Shown: piece by piece, positions 26,530 through 36,880 of the stretch
Layout of the letters: each line of letters begins with the position of its first letter
Numbering within the stretch: position 1 is the first letter of the stretch
Assembly: GCF_013304445.1 (NCBI RefSeq)
Contig: NZ_JAAITA010000012.1
Location: 32,634-96,633, forward strand
Length of the DNA: 64,000 bases
Origin: Blautia hansenii
GTDB lineage: Bacteria > Bacillota > Clostridia > Lachnospirales > Lachnospiraceae
Direction: 5' to 3'
Notes under the pieces: model-generated
The model's database searches: none
What the model was told of the DNA's origin: nothing
Seen by the model: the letters and a program-made list of their open reading frames with translations, nothing else
Made by a program: the position numbers and the translations under genes

Positions 26530-27694
26530 AATATCCTCCCGCTGCTGCAGACGCCTCATCGTATACATCCCGAAAGGCTCTTCCAGTTTCTTCACATATC
26601 TGTTTCACTGTTTCATATTCCGGATAACAGAACCGCTTTCCATGGTGGAAACAAACCTTGATTCTGACCCTGTGACCATCTTTTAATACAACTTCTTCAA
26701 AGGTTCTCGGAAGCACTCTTCTCTTTTCCTCATATCTACGAAGTCCGATACTGGTAGTTTCCCGAAAAATAATGTCCTCCAGGACCTCCTGTTTGTTTTC
26801 CCTGCAGATAACCTGCAGCATATAAGCCGGACGGCCTTTTTTCATATAAATGGGAAAACAGGAAGCATCCAGAGCTCCGGCCTTCATGAGACAATCAATG
26901 GCATACCCCAGCTGCTCTCCGCTGCAGTCATCCACATTGGTTTCCAGCACCCGGACAGAGTCCTGTTTCTCTGCAGTTTCTTTCCTGTCTCTTTGCCTTT
27001 GGATTTCCGTTTTCTCCGGCACGGATTCTGTAAGCACTACGGCGCGAAGTCCTTCTCTTAGGAATGAATTTTCCTGTGTAATGACACTTCCCACACCTGT
27101 TTTTTCGATACAGACTCTGTCCGGAAATACTGCAGGTTTCCCCATAATTCCCAGAAGTTCCATTCCCAGCAGACTGCTTTTCTCCTTTTGACCTCTGATA
27201 AAATGCATGGGAACCTGGTATTTTTCTATGCTCTGCAGCAATTTTGCACACGGCAGAATTTCACCGTCTCTGCTGTCCATCGTTTCTGTAACAGAAAGTA
27301 CCTGAAGCTGTTCAAATCCCAGGATTTCCAATGCCAGCCAGGCCGCCGCTCCTTCCAGAAAAGATTCTTCCTCGCTTTGCAGGCTGATTTCCCAAAGTCT
27401 GTAAAGTGCAGTCTTTGTTTTTTCTCCCCAGGGACTTTCCGCAATTTTTTTTTCGGTTTCTTCTTTGGTTTTAAACACCGGATAGGCAGACTCTATGTTC
27501 TTTAAAACAACTTCCTCTATTCCCTGGCTCTCATACTGTGCCTCAATGGAGACCAGACACTGGGCCAGACAGGTCAAACGCTGCTCCAGCTCCTCCTTCT
27601 CTGCTCCCAGAGCCAACAAAGCACCCAAAAGCTTCCTGCAGCTTATTCCCGTATAACACTCCAAATAAAGTTCTCTTCTCATGCCTTTTTTCAT
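26516..27694 (-). CDS. larC: nickel-pincer cofactor biosynthesis protein LarC
   Basis: About 392 aa, one continuous frame (in Lactiplantibacillus plantarum it is split by a programmed frameshift). LarC inserts nickel into the pincer precursor using CTP. The C-terminal half fits well (RVLETNVDDCSGEQLGYAID, MKKGRPAYMLQVI, ETTSIGLRRYEEKR). Odd: the N-terminal family motif SGISGDM reads TGISCRK here. The start is uncertain between two ATGs (27694 and 27682); AGAGG lies close to the first. It is followed by larE. No larA or larB is near. Confidence 0.85.
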   Translation of the reverse strand: MKKGMRRELYLECYTGISCRKLLGALLALGAEKEELEQRLTCLAQCLVSIEAQYESQGIEEVVLKNIESAYPVFKTKEETEKKIAESPWGEKTKTALYRLWEISLQSEEESFLEGAAAWLALEILGFEQLQVLSVTETMDSRDGEILPCAKLLQSIEKYQVPMHFIRGQKEKSSLLGMELLGIMGKPAVFPDRVCIEKTGVGSVITQENSFLREGLRAVVLTESVPEKTEIQRQRDRKETAEKQDSVRVLETNVDDCSGEQLGYAIDCLMKAGALDASCFPIYMKKGRPAYMLQVICRENKQEVLEDIIFRETTSIGLRRYEEKRRVLPRTFEEVVLKDGHRVRIKVCFHHGKRFCYPEYETVKQICEETGRAFRDVYDEASAAAGGYYENL

Positions 27695-27778
27695 TGCCTC
27701 TTGTTTCTTCTTTCTCTCAATGATAAAATATATCATGAATACTGGCGAAAGTAAATATGCAACACAGGAGGATGAAAA

Positions 27779-28903
27779 ATGAGCGTATCAAAAGTATATT
27801 TTACAGACTTAAGAGCGAAAAACGGCGATAATCTGCCGAACAAGCTACAGCGCCTCATAAAAACTGCGGGAATTGGAAATATTGATTTCCAGGATAAATA
27901 TGTTGCGATTAAAATGCACTTCGGAGAGCCGGGAAACCTGGCCTTTTTAAGACCAAATTATGCCAAAGCGGTAGCTGATGTGGTAAAAGAACTGGGTGGA
28001 AAGCCTTTCCTTACAGACTGCAACACTCTTTATGTAGGGGGAAGAAAAAATGCCCTGGACCATCTGGACAGTGCCAACTTAAACGGTTTTAATCCCATGA
28101 CAACCGGTTGTCAGATTCTCATTGCCGACGGTCTGAAGGGTACAGACGAAGCACTGGTTCCCGTTGAAGGCGGTACTTATATAAAAGAAGCCAAAATTGG
28201 GCGTGCCGTTATGGACGCAGATGTTTTGATTTCCCTGTCCCATTTCAAGGGACATGAAGCTGCCGGATTTGGCGGTGCGATTAAAAACATCGGTATGGGC
28301 TGCGGCTCCCGTGCCGGTAAGATGGAAATGCACTCTGCCGGAAAACCTCATGTTCTCCAGGATTTATGCGTAGGCTGCCATATGTGTGCTAAAATCTGTG
28401 CCCATGATGCGCCTCAGTTTACAGACAACAAGGCTTCCATTGACCATGGCAAATGCGTGGGCTGCGGCAGATGTATCGGTGTCTGTCCAAAAGATGCCAT
28501 TGCAGCGGCTTCTGATGAATCCAACGATATCTTAAACTGCAAAATGGCAGAATATACCAAAGCAGTTATCAACGGACGTCCAAACTTCCACATCAGTCTG
28601 GTAATCGATGTATCTCCGTATTGTGACTGCCATGGCGAGAACGATGCAGCCATTGTACCAAACGTGGGTATGTTTGCCTCCTTTGACCCGGTGGCTTTGG
28701 ACGTGGCCTGCGCTGACGCAGTCAATGCCCAGCCAGTGCTTTCCAACAGCCGGTTAAGCGAAGCCCTCGCTGAACACAAAGAGGACTGCTGCCACGACCA
28801 TTTCCACCATATCTTCCCGGATACCAACTGGCAATCTGCCATTGAGCACGGTGTCAAAATAGGTATTGGAAGCAGTGAATACGAACTGGTTACCGTAAAA
28901 TAA
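27779..28903 (+). CDS. DUF362 domain protein with two [4Fe-4S] ferredoxin motifs
   Basis: 374 aa. The DUF362 part includes VAIKMHFGEPGNLAFLRP near 42 and LISLSHFKGHEAAGFGGAIKN near 148. Two ferredoxin motifs follow: CVGCHMCAKICAHDAP near 197 and CVGCGRCIGVCPKDAI near 226. Probably a cytosolic electron carrier or oxidoreductase of unknown substrate. It has an AGGAGG site and is divergent from larC. Confidence 0.85.
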   Translation: MSVSKVYFTDLRAKNGDNLPNKLQRLIKTAGIGNIDFQDKYVAIKMHFGEPGNLAFLRPNYAKAVADVVKELGGKPFLTDCNTLYVGGRKNALDHLDSANLNGFNPMTTGCQILIADGLKGTDEALVPVEGGTYIKEAKIGRAVMDADVLISLSHFKGHEAAGFGGAIKNIGMGCGSRAGKMEMHSAGKPHVLQDLCVGCHMCAKICAHDAPQFTDNKASIDHGKCVGCGRCIGVCPKDAIAAASDESNDILNCKMAEYTKAVINGRPNFHISLVIDVSPYCDCHGENDAAIVPNVGMFASFDPVALDVACADAVNAQPVLSNSRLSEALAEHKEDCCHDHFHHIFPDTNWQSAIEHGVKIGIGSSEYELVTVK

Positions 28904-28913
28904 TCCACAACAC

Positions 28914-28964
28914 AAAGCAGGGGAATCCGCGGCTTCCATAAGTCACAGACTCCCCTGTTTTTGC
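28914..28964. terminator. bidirectional terminator
   Basis: AAAGCAGGGGA / TCCCCTGTTTTTGCTTT arms between the converging DUF362 and threonine dehydratase genes. Confidence 0.75.
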
Positions 28965-28967
28965 TTT

Positions 28968-30179
28968 TTATAAATTTGCCATTTCCAGCCTTGGCTGATA
29001 TCCTTCTTTTTTCAAGGCTTCGATAATCTGCTGTTTGTGCTCCGTACCAAAAGCTTCCAGCGTAATTTTCAGTTCTACGGCTGCCGTACGGTTGGTGCTT
29101 ACAAATTGATTGTGATCCAGTTTAATGACATTTCCCTGTTCCCTGGCAATGACACTGGCTACACGCACCAATTCTCCCGGTTTATCCGGAAGAAGCACAG
29201 ACACGGTAAAGATACGGTCTCTGGCAATGAGTCCATGCTGTACCACAGAAGCCATGGTAATCACATCCATATTGCCTCCGCTTAAAATGGATACCACCTT
29301 TTTATCCTGGAATTTCAAATGTTTTAAGGCAGCTACGGTCAGCAGACCCGAATTTTCTACAATCATCTTGTGATTTTCCACCATATCCAGGAAAGCAACT
29401 ACCAGTTCATCGTCTTCCACTGTAATGATTTCGTCTACGTTTTTCTGAATGTATGGAAAAATGTGGTCTCCCGGACGTTTTACTGCGGTTCCGTCTGCAA
29501 TGGTATTGACAGAAGGAAGTGTCATAACCTCACCGTTTAAAAGGGATGCCTGCATACAATTAGCGCCTGCCGGTTCTACACCGATAACCTTAATGTTGGG
29601 ATTTAACAGCTTTACTAAAGTAGAAACGCCTGTAGCCAGTCCGCCGCCTCCGATAGGGACTAATATGTAGTCCACTAAAGGCAGCTCTTTTAAAATTTCC
29701 ATGGCAATGGTTCCCTGTCCAGTGGCAACAGCCGGGTCATCAAAGGGATGAATAAACGTATAGCCATGTTCCTCTGCCAGCTTATACGCATGAGCACAGG
29801 CTTCGTCATACACATCTCCGTGAAGAATGACCTGTGCACCATAGCTTTTGGTCCTCTCCACTTTAATGAGCGGTGTGGTTGTTGGCATCACAATCACAGC
29901 TTTCACCCCGAAAGCCTTTGCCGCATATGCCACACCCTGGGCATGGTTTCCCGCAGAAGCGGTAATCAGCCCTTTTTCCCGTTCTCCCGGTGTCAAGGTG
30001 CTGATTTTGTAATAAGCCCCGCGGATTTTATAGGCTCCTGTTACCTGCATATTTTCCGGTTTCAAGTATACCTTATTTCCCGTATGACTGCTGAAATAAT
30101 CACTGTATATCAGCTTGGTTTCCTGTGTCACTTTTTTGACGATTTCTGATGCTTCCTCAAACTTTTCTAATGTAAGCAT
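28968..30179 (-). CDS. threonine ammonia-lyase (dehydratase)
   Basis: 403 aa from MLTLEKFEEA, chosen because a GAGGG site precedes it. PLP Lys in VTGAYKIRGAYYKIS near 50, SAGNHAQGVAYAAK near 73, glycine loop PIGGGGLATGVS near 177, and a C-terminal ACT domain (about 325-400). The length fits the TdcB/IlvA-short class. It deaminates threonine to 2-oxobutanoate, for isoleucine synthesis or catabolism. It lies 22 nt after ftsY. Confidence 0.93.
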   Translation of the reverse strand: MLTLEKFEEASEIVKKVTQETKLIYSDYFSSHTGNKVYLKPENMQVTGAYKIRGAYYKISTLTPGEREKGLITASAGNHAQGVAYAAKAFGVKAVIVMPTTTPLIKVERTKSYGAQVILHGDVYDEACAHAYKLAEEHGYTFIHPFDDPAVATGQGTIAMEILKELPLVDYILVPIGGGGLATGVSTLVKLLNPNIKVIGVEPAGANCMQASLLNGEVMTLPSVNTIADGTAVKRPGDHIFPYIQKNVDEIITVEDDELVVAFLDMVENHKMIVENSGLLTVAALKHLKFQDKKVVSILSGGNMDVITMASVVQHGLIARDRIFTVSVLLPDKPGELVRVASVIAREQGNVIKLDHNQFVSTNRTAAVELKITLEAFGTEHKQQIIEALKKEGYQPRLEMANL

Positions 30180-30201
30180 TTCACATACCCTCTTCCTGTT
30201 T

Positions 30202-31158
30202 CTATTCTTCTCTCTGTGCATGGGAATCCATATTAAATAACGCATTGACAAATTCATCAGAGTCAAACTTCTGTAAATCGTCAATCGTCTCTCCTACTCC
30301 GATATATTTCACCGGAATCTCCAGTTCAGACTCTATAGCCACGGCGATACCGCCCTTGGCTGTGCCGTCCAGCTTTGTGAGTATAATTCCCGTTACATTG
30401 GCCACTTCATGGAACTGTCTTGCCTGAGCCAGGGCGTTCTGCCCTGTGGTACCATCCAGAACCACCAGGGTTTCCAGATATGCTTCCGGATATTCTCTTT
30501 CAATAATCCGGTAAATTTTCCGCAGCTCTTCCATAAGATTTTTCTTGTTATGAAGTCTTCCTGCCGTATCGCAGATAAGGACATCTGCATTTCTGGCTTT
30601 AGCTGCAGCAATCGCATCATATACCACCGATGCCGGGTCTGCCCCGTCCTGTCCGCCGATTAATTCCACACCGGCCCGGTTGGCCCACTGGGTAAGCTGC
30701 TCTCCAGCAGCTGCGCGAAAGGTGTCCGCAGCAGCCATAATTACTTTTTTGCCCTGGTCTTTTAATTTTCCTGCCAGCTTTCCTACAGAAGTGGTTTTTC
30801 CCACTCCGTTGACCCCAATAACCAGAATGACAGATTTTCTGTTTTCAAATTCGTAAGCCGTTTCTCCTACTGCCATCTGGGCTTTAATACTATCCATCAA
30901 AAGCTGCTTACACTCCTGAGGGTCTTTGATTTTCTTCTCAGCGACCTGCTCCTTCAGTCTTTCAATAATGGCTGTAGTGGTATTGATTCCAATATCCCCC
31001 ATAACCAGAATTTCTTCAATTTCCTCATAGAAATCGTCATCAATGCTGGAATAACCGCTGAAAATGGAATCAATTCCGGAAACAATATTCTCCCTTGTTT
31101 TGGAAAGTCCTTCTACCAGTCTCTTAAAAAACCCTTTTTTTTCTTTTCCTTCTGCCAT
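30202..31158 (-). CDS. ftsY: signal recognition particle receptor FtsY
   Basis: 318 aa NG-domain GTPase with almost no acidic A domain. G1 GVNGVGKTTSVGKLAG near 114, DTFRAAAGEQL near 147, DTAGRLHNKKNLMEEL near 200, TKLDGTAKGG near 260. It docks SRP-ribosome complexes at the membrane. It lies 9 nt after smc. Confidence 0.97.
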   Translation of the reverse strand: MAEGKEKKGFFKRLVEGLSKTRENIVSGIDSIFSGYSSIDDDFYEEIEEILVMGDIGINTTTAIIERLKEQVAEKKIKDPQECKQLLMDSIKAQMAVGETAYEFENRKSVILVIGVNGVGKTTSVGKLAGKLKDQGKKVIMAAADTFRAAAGEQLTQWANRAGVELIGGQDGADPASVVYDAIAAAKARNADVLICDTAGRLHNKKNLMEELRKIYRIIEREYPEAYLETLVVLDGTTGQNALAQARQFHEVANVTGIILTKLDGTAKGGIAVAIESELEIPVKYIGVGETIDDLQKFDSDEFVNALFNMDSHAQREE

Positions 31159-31167
31159 GTGTTCCTC

Positions 31168-34100
31168 CTACTTGTCCAAGTCATTTTCTATCAGGTTTAC
31201 AGATACCAGTGTGGACACACCCTTTTCCTGCATGGTAATTCCATACAAGCGGTCTGCAGCAGTCATGGTACCTCGTCTATGTGTTATAATAATAAACTGT
31301 GTATTTTTTGTCAACTTGTGAAGATACTGGGCATATCTGGTCACGTTGGAATCATCCAGCGCCGCCTCAATCTCATCCAGCAGACAGAATGGAGAGGGCT
31401 TCAGGTTCTGAATGGCAAACAAGAGCGCAATGGCGGTCAGCGCCTTTTCCCCACCAGAGAGCTGCATCATATTCTGCAGCTTCTTTCCCGGCGGCTGGGA
31501 AATAATGCGGATACCCGCTTCCAGAATATCCTCTTCTTCGTCCAGTTCCAGAGTTCCTTTACCACCGCCGAAAAGCTCCTTAAAGGCTTTATCAAATTCC
31601 ACCCTTATCTGCTGGAACTTTTCTTCAAACTGCCTGCGCATGCCCGTATCCAGTTCTTCAATAATCCCTCGCAGGGTTTCCTCTGCTTTTACCAAATCAT
31701 CGTGCTGGGTTTTCATAAAGGTATGGCGTTCAGAAAGTTCCTTGTATTCTTCAATGGCGTTAACATTGACATTGCCCAGTTTCCGGATTTCCATACGCAT
31801 ATCCGTAATGCCCTGTTTAATCACTGCCCTCTCCAGCAGTTCCTCCGGCATCTGAATCAGCGCCTGGCTGTAGGTCATCTCGTATTCCTCCCACATGTAA
31901 TTCACCTGGGTTTCCTGTTGTTCCTCCAGCTTTTCCTTCTGTCCGGTCAGACGGTAACTCTCTTTATCCAACAGATTTATACGCTCGGAAAGTTCATCTC
32001 GTTTCGCAAAAAAAGCCTTATGGTTCTGGCTCATTTTTTCTTTCTCTTCCAGAGCCTTTTTCATCTTTTCTTCGTCCTGCAAAGCTTCTGCTTGAGCCTC
32101 TGTTACAGCCTGACGAATCTTCTCGATTTCCTGCTCTTTTTGCTGAATTTCTTCTTTTCCCTGGCTCATACCAGCCGCCAAAGCCACCTTCTGTGCTTCC
32201 AGATTTTTCTTTTCCTCCTGCACACGGCTGATATTTTCCAGAAGAAATCCCTGACGGGAAGTCAGATTCGCTGTTTCCAAATGGAATTTCTCCAGTTTTT
32301 TCGAAATTTCGCCCTCTTCCTTTTTCTTCTCTTCCAAAATTTCCTGATTGGAGGTAATCTGCGCTTCCAATTCCTTTTCCTGGGCTGCACTGGTTTCCAG
32401 TTCCAGCTGAATAGACTGGGTGTTTTCCTGCAGTTCTTCACTCTGCTTTTCCAGTTTCGCCTTTTCTTCTTTCAGGCTTTCATAACCCTTTCGCAGTTCG
32501 TCCCGCTTACCGCTCATGGAATTTAAATTCATCTGCACCGTATTTTCCCGGATATATTGTTCCTGCAGCTGTTCCTGTACCTTAGCCGCTTCGTCCCGGA
32601 AGTGATTCCGCTTATTCCGATACTCTTCCAGTGTCCGCTGCATGGTTTCCAAATCCTTTTTCAGAGATTCCACCGTCTCATGCAGTTCCTCTATCTCCCG
32701 ACGTCTTCCCAACAGGTTGCTGCTGTTTTTAAAGGCCCCACCAGTCAGAGACCCGCCCGGATTCAAAGACTCCCCTTCAATGGTTACCATACGAATGGTA
32801 TACTGGTATTTTCTCGCAATGGCAATTCCATGGTCAATATGGTCTACCACCAGAGTTCTCCCCAGCAGATAATTGGCAAGCCCCTCATACTCTGCCGCAA
32901 CCGTTACCAGTTCACTGGCCACGCCAATAACCCCCGGCTCTTTCAACGCACTGGCATTGTTAAAGACTTTTTTATTCTTCATGCTGGTCAAAGGCAGGAA
33001 CGTAGCCCGTCCATATTTATTCTTTTTCAGAAAAGCAATCATTTCCTTGGCTGTATTTTCGTTGTCTGTAACGATATTCTGAATGCTGCCGCCCAGAGCC
33101 GTCTCAATAGCTGTCTCATAGCTTTTTTCCACCTTCAGAAGGTCTGCCACAACACCCCGGATGCCGGATACCTGCTTCTTCTGTTCCATAACCCGACGAA
33201 TACTATTTCCGTATCCATCATAACGCTCTGTAATATTACGCAGAGATTCCAGTCTGGAAGCCTCTCTGTGATAAGCTGTCTGCCCCACCTCCAGCTGCTG
33301 GGTACTTCTGGATATCTCCGCCTGATATTTCTTAATCTTATCTTCGCAGCGGTTTCCCTCCCGGATAAGTTTTTCGATGGTTTCTTCGATTTCCGCCTTT
33401 TCTGCCTGATACTGTTCCTCTGAGGATTCCAACTGTACAGAATCGCTGTTCAGCCGTAAATGCCGTTGGTTTAATTCCACTTTTCTTATGGAAATCTGTT
33501 CCATCATGGCATCGTATCTCTGCAACTTCCCCTTTGTGGAAGCACGGAGATTCAGAAGTTCGATAATTTCATTTTTCCCCTGCTCTACCGTTTCTTCCAG
33601 CTTTTGGATTTCCATGGCAGCTTCCTTAAATTCCGACTGGGCTGCTGCCTGTGTATGCTCGCATTCCCGCAGAATTTTCTCCAATTTTTCCTTTTCCGCC
33701 AGGTATCCCTGCTCTTCCTCTGTTTTTTTTGCATAATCAGCCTGCAGGGTTTCGGTCCTCTCCTGATACTGCTCTTCCTTTTGTACTGCAGAACGTATCT
33801 GTTCCTGCAGAAGGTGAATCCTATTTTCCAGATTCTGCTTTTCCAGCGTTTTCCGGGTGGTAACTTCTCTGGCCTTTTGTATCTCCTGTTCCAGTTCTTC
33901 CAGTTCCTGTTCCAGTTTCTCATACTCGCTCTTGGTTACATCCAGACTCTTGCAGGTCTCCTCCAAATCCGACTGGGCAATCCGGTATTTTTCCTCAACC
34001 TCTTTTAACTGATTCCGGATACGGTTCATTTCCACCAGAAACATCTGGGTGTCCAGCTTTTTCAGTTCTCCCTTCTTCTTCAGATAAATCCGGGCCGTCT

Positions 34101-34728
34101 CCGACTGCCTCTCCAAAGGAGCCAACTGTCGAGTCAGTTCAGACAAAATATCATTGACGCGGGTCAAATTCTGCTGCTCTTCCTCCAATTTCTTCACTGC
34201 TGTATTCTTACGCCGTTTAAACTTTACAATACCAGCCGCCTCATCGAAGAGTTCCCTCCTCTCCTCTGGCTTTCCGCTTAAAATCTTGTCAATCTGACCC
34301 TGGCCGATAATGGAATAGCCCTCTTTTCCGATACCGGTATCGTAGAAGAGTTCCTGAACATCTTTCAGCCTGCAGGTAGTGCCATTTAAAAGATACTCGC
34401 TCTCGCCGGAACGATACAGCCTTCTGGCAATGGTAACCTCTTGGTAATCAATAGGAAGTTTATGGTCACTGTTGTCCATGGTAATAGCGACATAGGCAAA
34501 TCCCAGAGGTTTTCTGGTCTCTGTACCGGAAAAAATAACGTCCTGCATATTGCCTCCACGAAGCTGCTTGGCGCTCTGCTCTCCCAGTACCCAGCGCACC
34601 GCATCGCCTACATTGCTCTTACCGCTGCCGTTAGGGCCGACAATTCCCGTAATTCCGTTATGGAATTCAAATATAATTTTATTGGCAAAAGACTTAAATC
34701 CCTGTACCTCAATGCTTTTTAAATACAT
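31168..34728 (-). CDS. smc: chromosome segregation ATPase SMC
   Basis: 1186 aa. Walker A GPNGSGKSNVGDAV near 32, two long coiled coils (about 170-500 and 670-1010), hinge about 510-665 with the SLNPGGSLTGGAF segment at its end, signature LSGGEKALTAIALLFA near 1095 and Walker B FCLLDEIEAALDD near 1120. It condenses the chromosome with ScpA/ScpB, which are not in this window. It overlaps rnc by 10 nt. Confidence 0.98.
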   Translation of the reverse strand: MYLKSIEVQGFKSFANKIIFEFHNGITGIVGPNGSGKSNVGDAVRWVLGEQSAKQLRGGNMQDVIFSGTETRKPLGFAYVAITMDNSDHKLPIDYQEVTIARRLYRSGESEYLLNGTTCRLKDVQELFYDTGIGKEGYSIIGQGQIDKILSGKPEERRELFDEAAGIVKFKRRKNTAVKKLEEEQQNLTRVNDILSELTRQLAPLERQSETARIYLKKKGELKKLDTQMFLVEMNRIRNQLKEVEEKYRIAQSDLEETCKSLDVTKSEYEKLEQELEELEQEIQKAREVTTRKTLEKQNLENRIHLLQEQIRSAVQKEEQYQERTETLQADYAKKTEEEQGYLAEKEKLEKILRECEHTQAAAQSEFKEAAMEIQKLEETVEQGKNEIIELLNLRASTKGKLQRYDAMMEQISIRKVELNQRHLRLNSDSVQLESSEEQYQAEKAEIEETIEKLIREGNRCEDKIKKYQAEISRSTQQLEVGQTAYHREASRLESLRNITERYDGYGNSIRRVMEQKKQVSGIRGVVADLLKVEKSYETAIETALGGSIQNIVTDNENTAKEMIAFLKKNKYGRATFLPLTSMKNKKVFNNASALKEPGVIGVASELVTVAAEYEGLANYLLGRTLVVDHIDHGIAIARKYQYTIRMVTIEGESLNPGGSLTGGAFKNSSNLLGRRREIEELHETVESLKKDLETMQRTLEEYRNKRNHFRDEAAKVQEQLQEQYIRENTVQMNLNSMSGKRDELRKGYESLKEEKAKLEKQSEELQENTQSIQLELETSAAQEKELEAQITSNQEILEEKKKEEGEISKKLEKFHLETANLTSRQGFLLENISRVQEEKKNLEAQKVALAAGMSQGKEEIQQKEQEIEKIRQAVTEAQAEALQDEEKMKKALEEKEKMSQNHKAFFAKRDELSERINLLDKESYRLTGQKEKLEEQQETQVNYMWEEYEMTYSQALIQMPEELLERAVIKQGITDMRMEIRKLGNVNVNAIEEYKELSERHTFMKTQHDDLVKAEETLRGIIEELDTGMRRQFEEKFQQIRVEFDKAFKELFGGGKGTLELDEEEDILEAGIRIISQPPGKKLQNMMQLSGGEKALTAIALLFAIQNLKPSPFCLLDEIEAALDDSNVTRYAQYLHKLTKNTQFIIITHRRGTMTAADRLYGITMQEKGVSTLVSVNLIENDLDK

Positions 34729-35429
34729 ACGTCACCCTTTTCATTTTTCAGCTTCTTAATAGCACAGTAAGCAGCCTGCTGCTCTGCCGCTTTCTTCGTA
34801 TGTCCGCAGCCCTGACCTAACACCCGTTTTCCAAGCAGAGCTTCCACATAAAAGAATTTATTATGGTCCGGTCCCTCCTCTTTCACCAACACATAATGTA
34901 CATCCTCCTCATAACGGCCCTGCACGATTTCCTGGAGAGTAGTCTTGCTATCATAAAAGAGCTGCTTATTCTCTATGTCATTTAAAATATACTTATGAAT
35001 AAACTCTTTTGCATTAGCAAAACCGCCGTCCAGATAAATAGCCCCAATAAGTGCTTCCATAGCGTCAGATACCACAGAATCTCTTCGTCTGCCGCCTGTG
35101 GCTTCTTCCCCCTTGCCCAAAAGCAGGTAATTTCCCAGAGAAATCTCTCTTGCACACAGCGCCAGAGTTGGTTCACAGACCAGACTGGCCCGCTTCTTCG
35201 TCAGTTCACCTTCCGGAAGATTCGGATATGTACGGAATAAAAATTCACTGGAGGTCACTTCAAGCACCGCATCCCCCAGAAATTCCAGACGTTCATTGTT
35301 CCCCCTGTATGCAATGTGATGTTCATTTGCATAGGAACTGTGCGTCAGCGCATTTACCAGAAGGTCTAAATTTTCAAACGCATACCCGATTTTCTTTTCC
35401 AGTTCCAAAAACTTTCTTGTTTCTTTCAT
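34719..35429 (-). CDS. rnc: ribonuclease III
   Basis: 236 aa from MKETRKFLELEKK, with AAAGGAGAG upstream. The RNase III signature NERLEFLGDAVLEV is near 44. The catalytic Asp/Glu block lies in VSDAMEALIGAIYLDGG near 118. The double-stranded RNA-binding domain covers the last 70 residues. It processes rRNA and other structured RNA. It overlaps smc. Confidence 0.97.
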   Translation of the reverse strand: MKETRKFLELEKKIGYAFENLDLLVNALTHSSYANEHHIAYRGNNERLEFLGDAVLEVTSSEFLFRTYPNLPEGELTKKRASLVCEPTLALCAREISLGNYLLLGKGEEATGGRRRDSVVSDAMEALIGAIYLDGGFANAKEFIHKYILNDIENKQLFYDSKTTLQEIVQGRYEEDVHYVLVKEEGPDHNKFFYVEALLGKRVLGQGCGHTKKAAEQQAAYCAIKKLKNEKGDVCI

Positions 35430-35461
35430 AATCTCTCCTTTCCTGTTGTAAACGAATCCCA

Positions 35462-35517
35462 AAGGGGGCTGTCACATCAAACGGCATTTATGCACCTCAT
35501 GCGACAGCCCCTTTTTT
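35462..35517. terminator. hairpin between acpP and rnc
   Basis: GGGGCTGTC/GACAGCCCC stem with a 29-nt loop. Six T follow on the plus strand but only CTTTG on the minus strand, so for acpP-rnc transcripts it may be a partial terminator or processing site. Confidence 0.5.
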
Positions 35518-35518
35518 C

Positions 35519-35749
35519 TTAGCCAATCAGACGTTTAATCTGCTCTACTGCATCTCCTACGGATACAATCTGTTCTACTTCTTCTGTCGGAATCTCAATA
35601 TCAAATTCTTCTTCAATCCCCATCACAATTTGGAAAATATCCAGAGAATCTGCGCCCAAATCGTCTACAAAGGTAGTATCAGGAGTAACCTCCTCTGTAT
35701 CCACATTCAAAACCTCTGCTATTATCTTCTGTAATTTTTCCAATTCCAT
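35519..35749 (-). CDS. acpP: acyl carrier protein
   Basis: 76 aa acidic protein with the phosphopantetheine Ser in [14 protein letters not shown] (Ser near 37). It carries acyl chains in fatty acid synthesis. It lies 11 nt downstream of plsX, upstream of rnc-smc-ftsY, the order common in Firmicutes. Confidence 0.97.
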   Translation of the reverse strand: MELEKLQKIIAEVLNVDTEEVTPDTTFVDDLGADSLDIFQIVMGIEEEFDIEIPTEEVEQIVSVGDAVEQIKRLIG

Positions 35750-35760
35750 GATATATCCTC

Positions 35761-36789
35761 CTAAACTTCCTCTTTTTTCTCTTGTGCAACGGTCAGATTT
35801 TCTCCGATACGCTCACTGATGTGCTGCTCTTTAAAAGAGATACACTGAATAATGGAATTTTTAAATTCCTTTTCTTTGGAATTGCCGTGGCATTTTACCA
35901 CCAGCCCCTTCAGTCCCAAAAGGGGTGCGCCGCCGTACTCGCTGGCATCAAAACTCTTCAGCGTTTTTTTCAAGGCGGGCTTTACTAAAAGCGCACCTGC
36001 CTTGCTGCGAAGAGAAGCCATCATGCCGCCCTTTATCTTGGAAATCAGGGTAGCCCCCAGACCTTCGTACAGCTTCAGAATTACGTTTCCCACAAAGGCC
36101 TCTGTGACAATGACGTCTGCAGCCCCTGCCGGAATGTCCCTGGCCTCAATACTGCCGATAAAGTTAATATCCTTACATTCTTTCAACAGCGGATACGTTT
36201 CTTTTACAAGGGCATTTCCCTTCTCTTCCTCCACGCCGATATTGACAATTCCCACTCTGGGATTCTTTACTCCCATTACATGTTCCATATAAATAGACCC
36301 CATGCGTGCAAACTGTACCAGATGAGAAGAACGGGCATCTACATTGGCCCCGCAGTCAATGAGCAGGGATACCCCATCCTTAGTGGGAATGAGAGGGGCC
36401 AGAGGCGCTCTCTCCACACCTTTAATTCTGCCTACAATGGTAGTTCCCCCTACTAATATAGCCCCTGAACTGCCTGCAGAAACAAAGGCGTCTGCCTCTC
36501 CTCTTCGGACCATTTTCATACCTACCACAAGAGAAGAATCCTTCTTTCCGCGGATAGCCGCTACCGGCGGTTCTCCTGTTTCAATAACTTCACCGGCCGG
36601 TACAATTTCCAGTCGTTCCTCTGGATAGGTACAGGATTCCAGTTCCTTTTCCAGTATCTCCCGTTTTCCAACCAGAAATATCTGAACATTTTCTCTTTCC
36701 TGTAAGGCTGCCACAGCGCCCTTTACAGCTTCTGTAGGCGCATAATCGCCTCCCATGGCGTCTACGGCCACTTTAATTATGTTTTCCAT
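35761..36789 (-). CDS. plsX: phosphate acyltransferase PlsX
   Basis: 342 aa from [15 protein letters not shown], with ACAGGAGG upstream. Typical blocks are [18 protein letters not shown] at the N-terminus, [20 protein letters not shown] near 100 and [15 protein letters not shown] near 228. It makes acyl-phosphate from acyl-ACP for phospholipid synthesis. Confidence 0.96.
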   Translation of the reverse strand: MENIIKVAVDAMGGDYAPTEAVKGAVAALQERENVQIFLVGKREILEKELESCTYPEERLEIVPAGEVIETGEPPVAAIRGKKDSSLVVGMKMVRRGEADAFVSAGSSGAILVGGTTIVGRIKGVERAPLAPLIPTKDGVSLLIDCGANVDARSSHLVQFARMGSIYMEHVMGVKNPRVGIVNIGVEEEKGNALVKETYPLLKECKDINFIGSIEARDIPAGAADVIVTEAFVGNVILKLYEGLGATLISKIKGGMMASLRSKAGALLVKPALKKTLKSFDASEYGGAPLLGLKGLVVKCHGNSKEKEFKNSIIQCISFKEQHISERIGENLTVAQEKKEEV

Positions 36790-36832
36790 GTCTTGCCTCC
36801 TGTCATACCTATCACTGATTTTACTAAACATC

Positions 36833-36869
36833 TATAAAAAATGCAAGGATTCTCCTGAGAGAATCCTTG
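36833..36869 (-). terminator. terminator after the Ig-like lipoprotein gene
   Basis: 11-bp perfect stem CAAGGATTCTC/GAGAATCCTTG (36844-36869), then CATTTTTT on the minus strand. Confidence 0.85.
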
Positions 36870-36880
36870 AAAAAAATATA

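Noticed and set aside
31159..32526. Long plus-strand open frame (455 codons) opposite smc
   Set aside because: Phe/Leu-rich antisense shadow of the coiled-coil coding region; no ribosome site, and smc on the other strand is certain.
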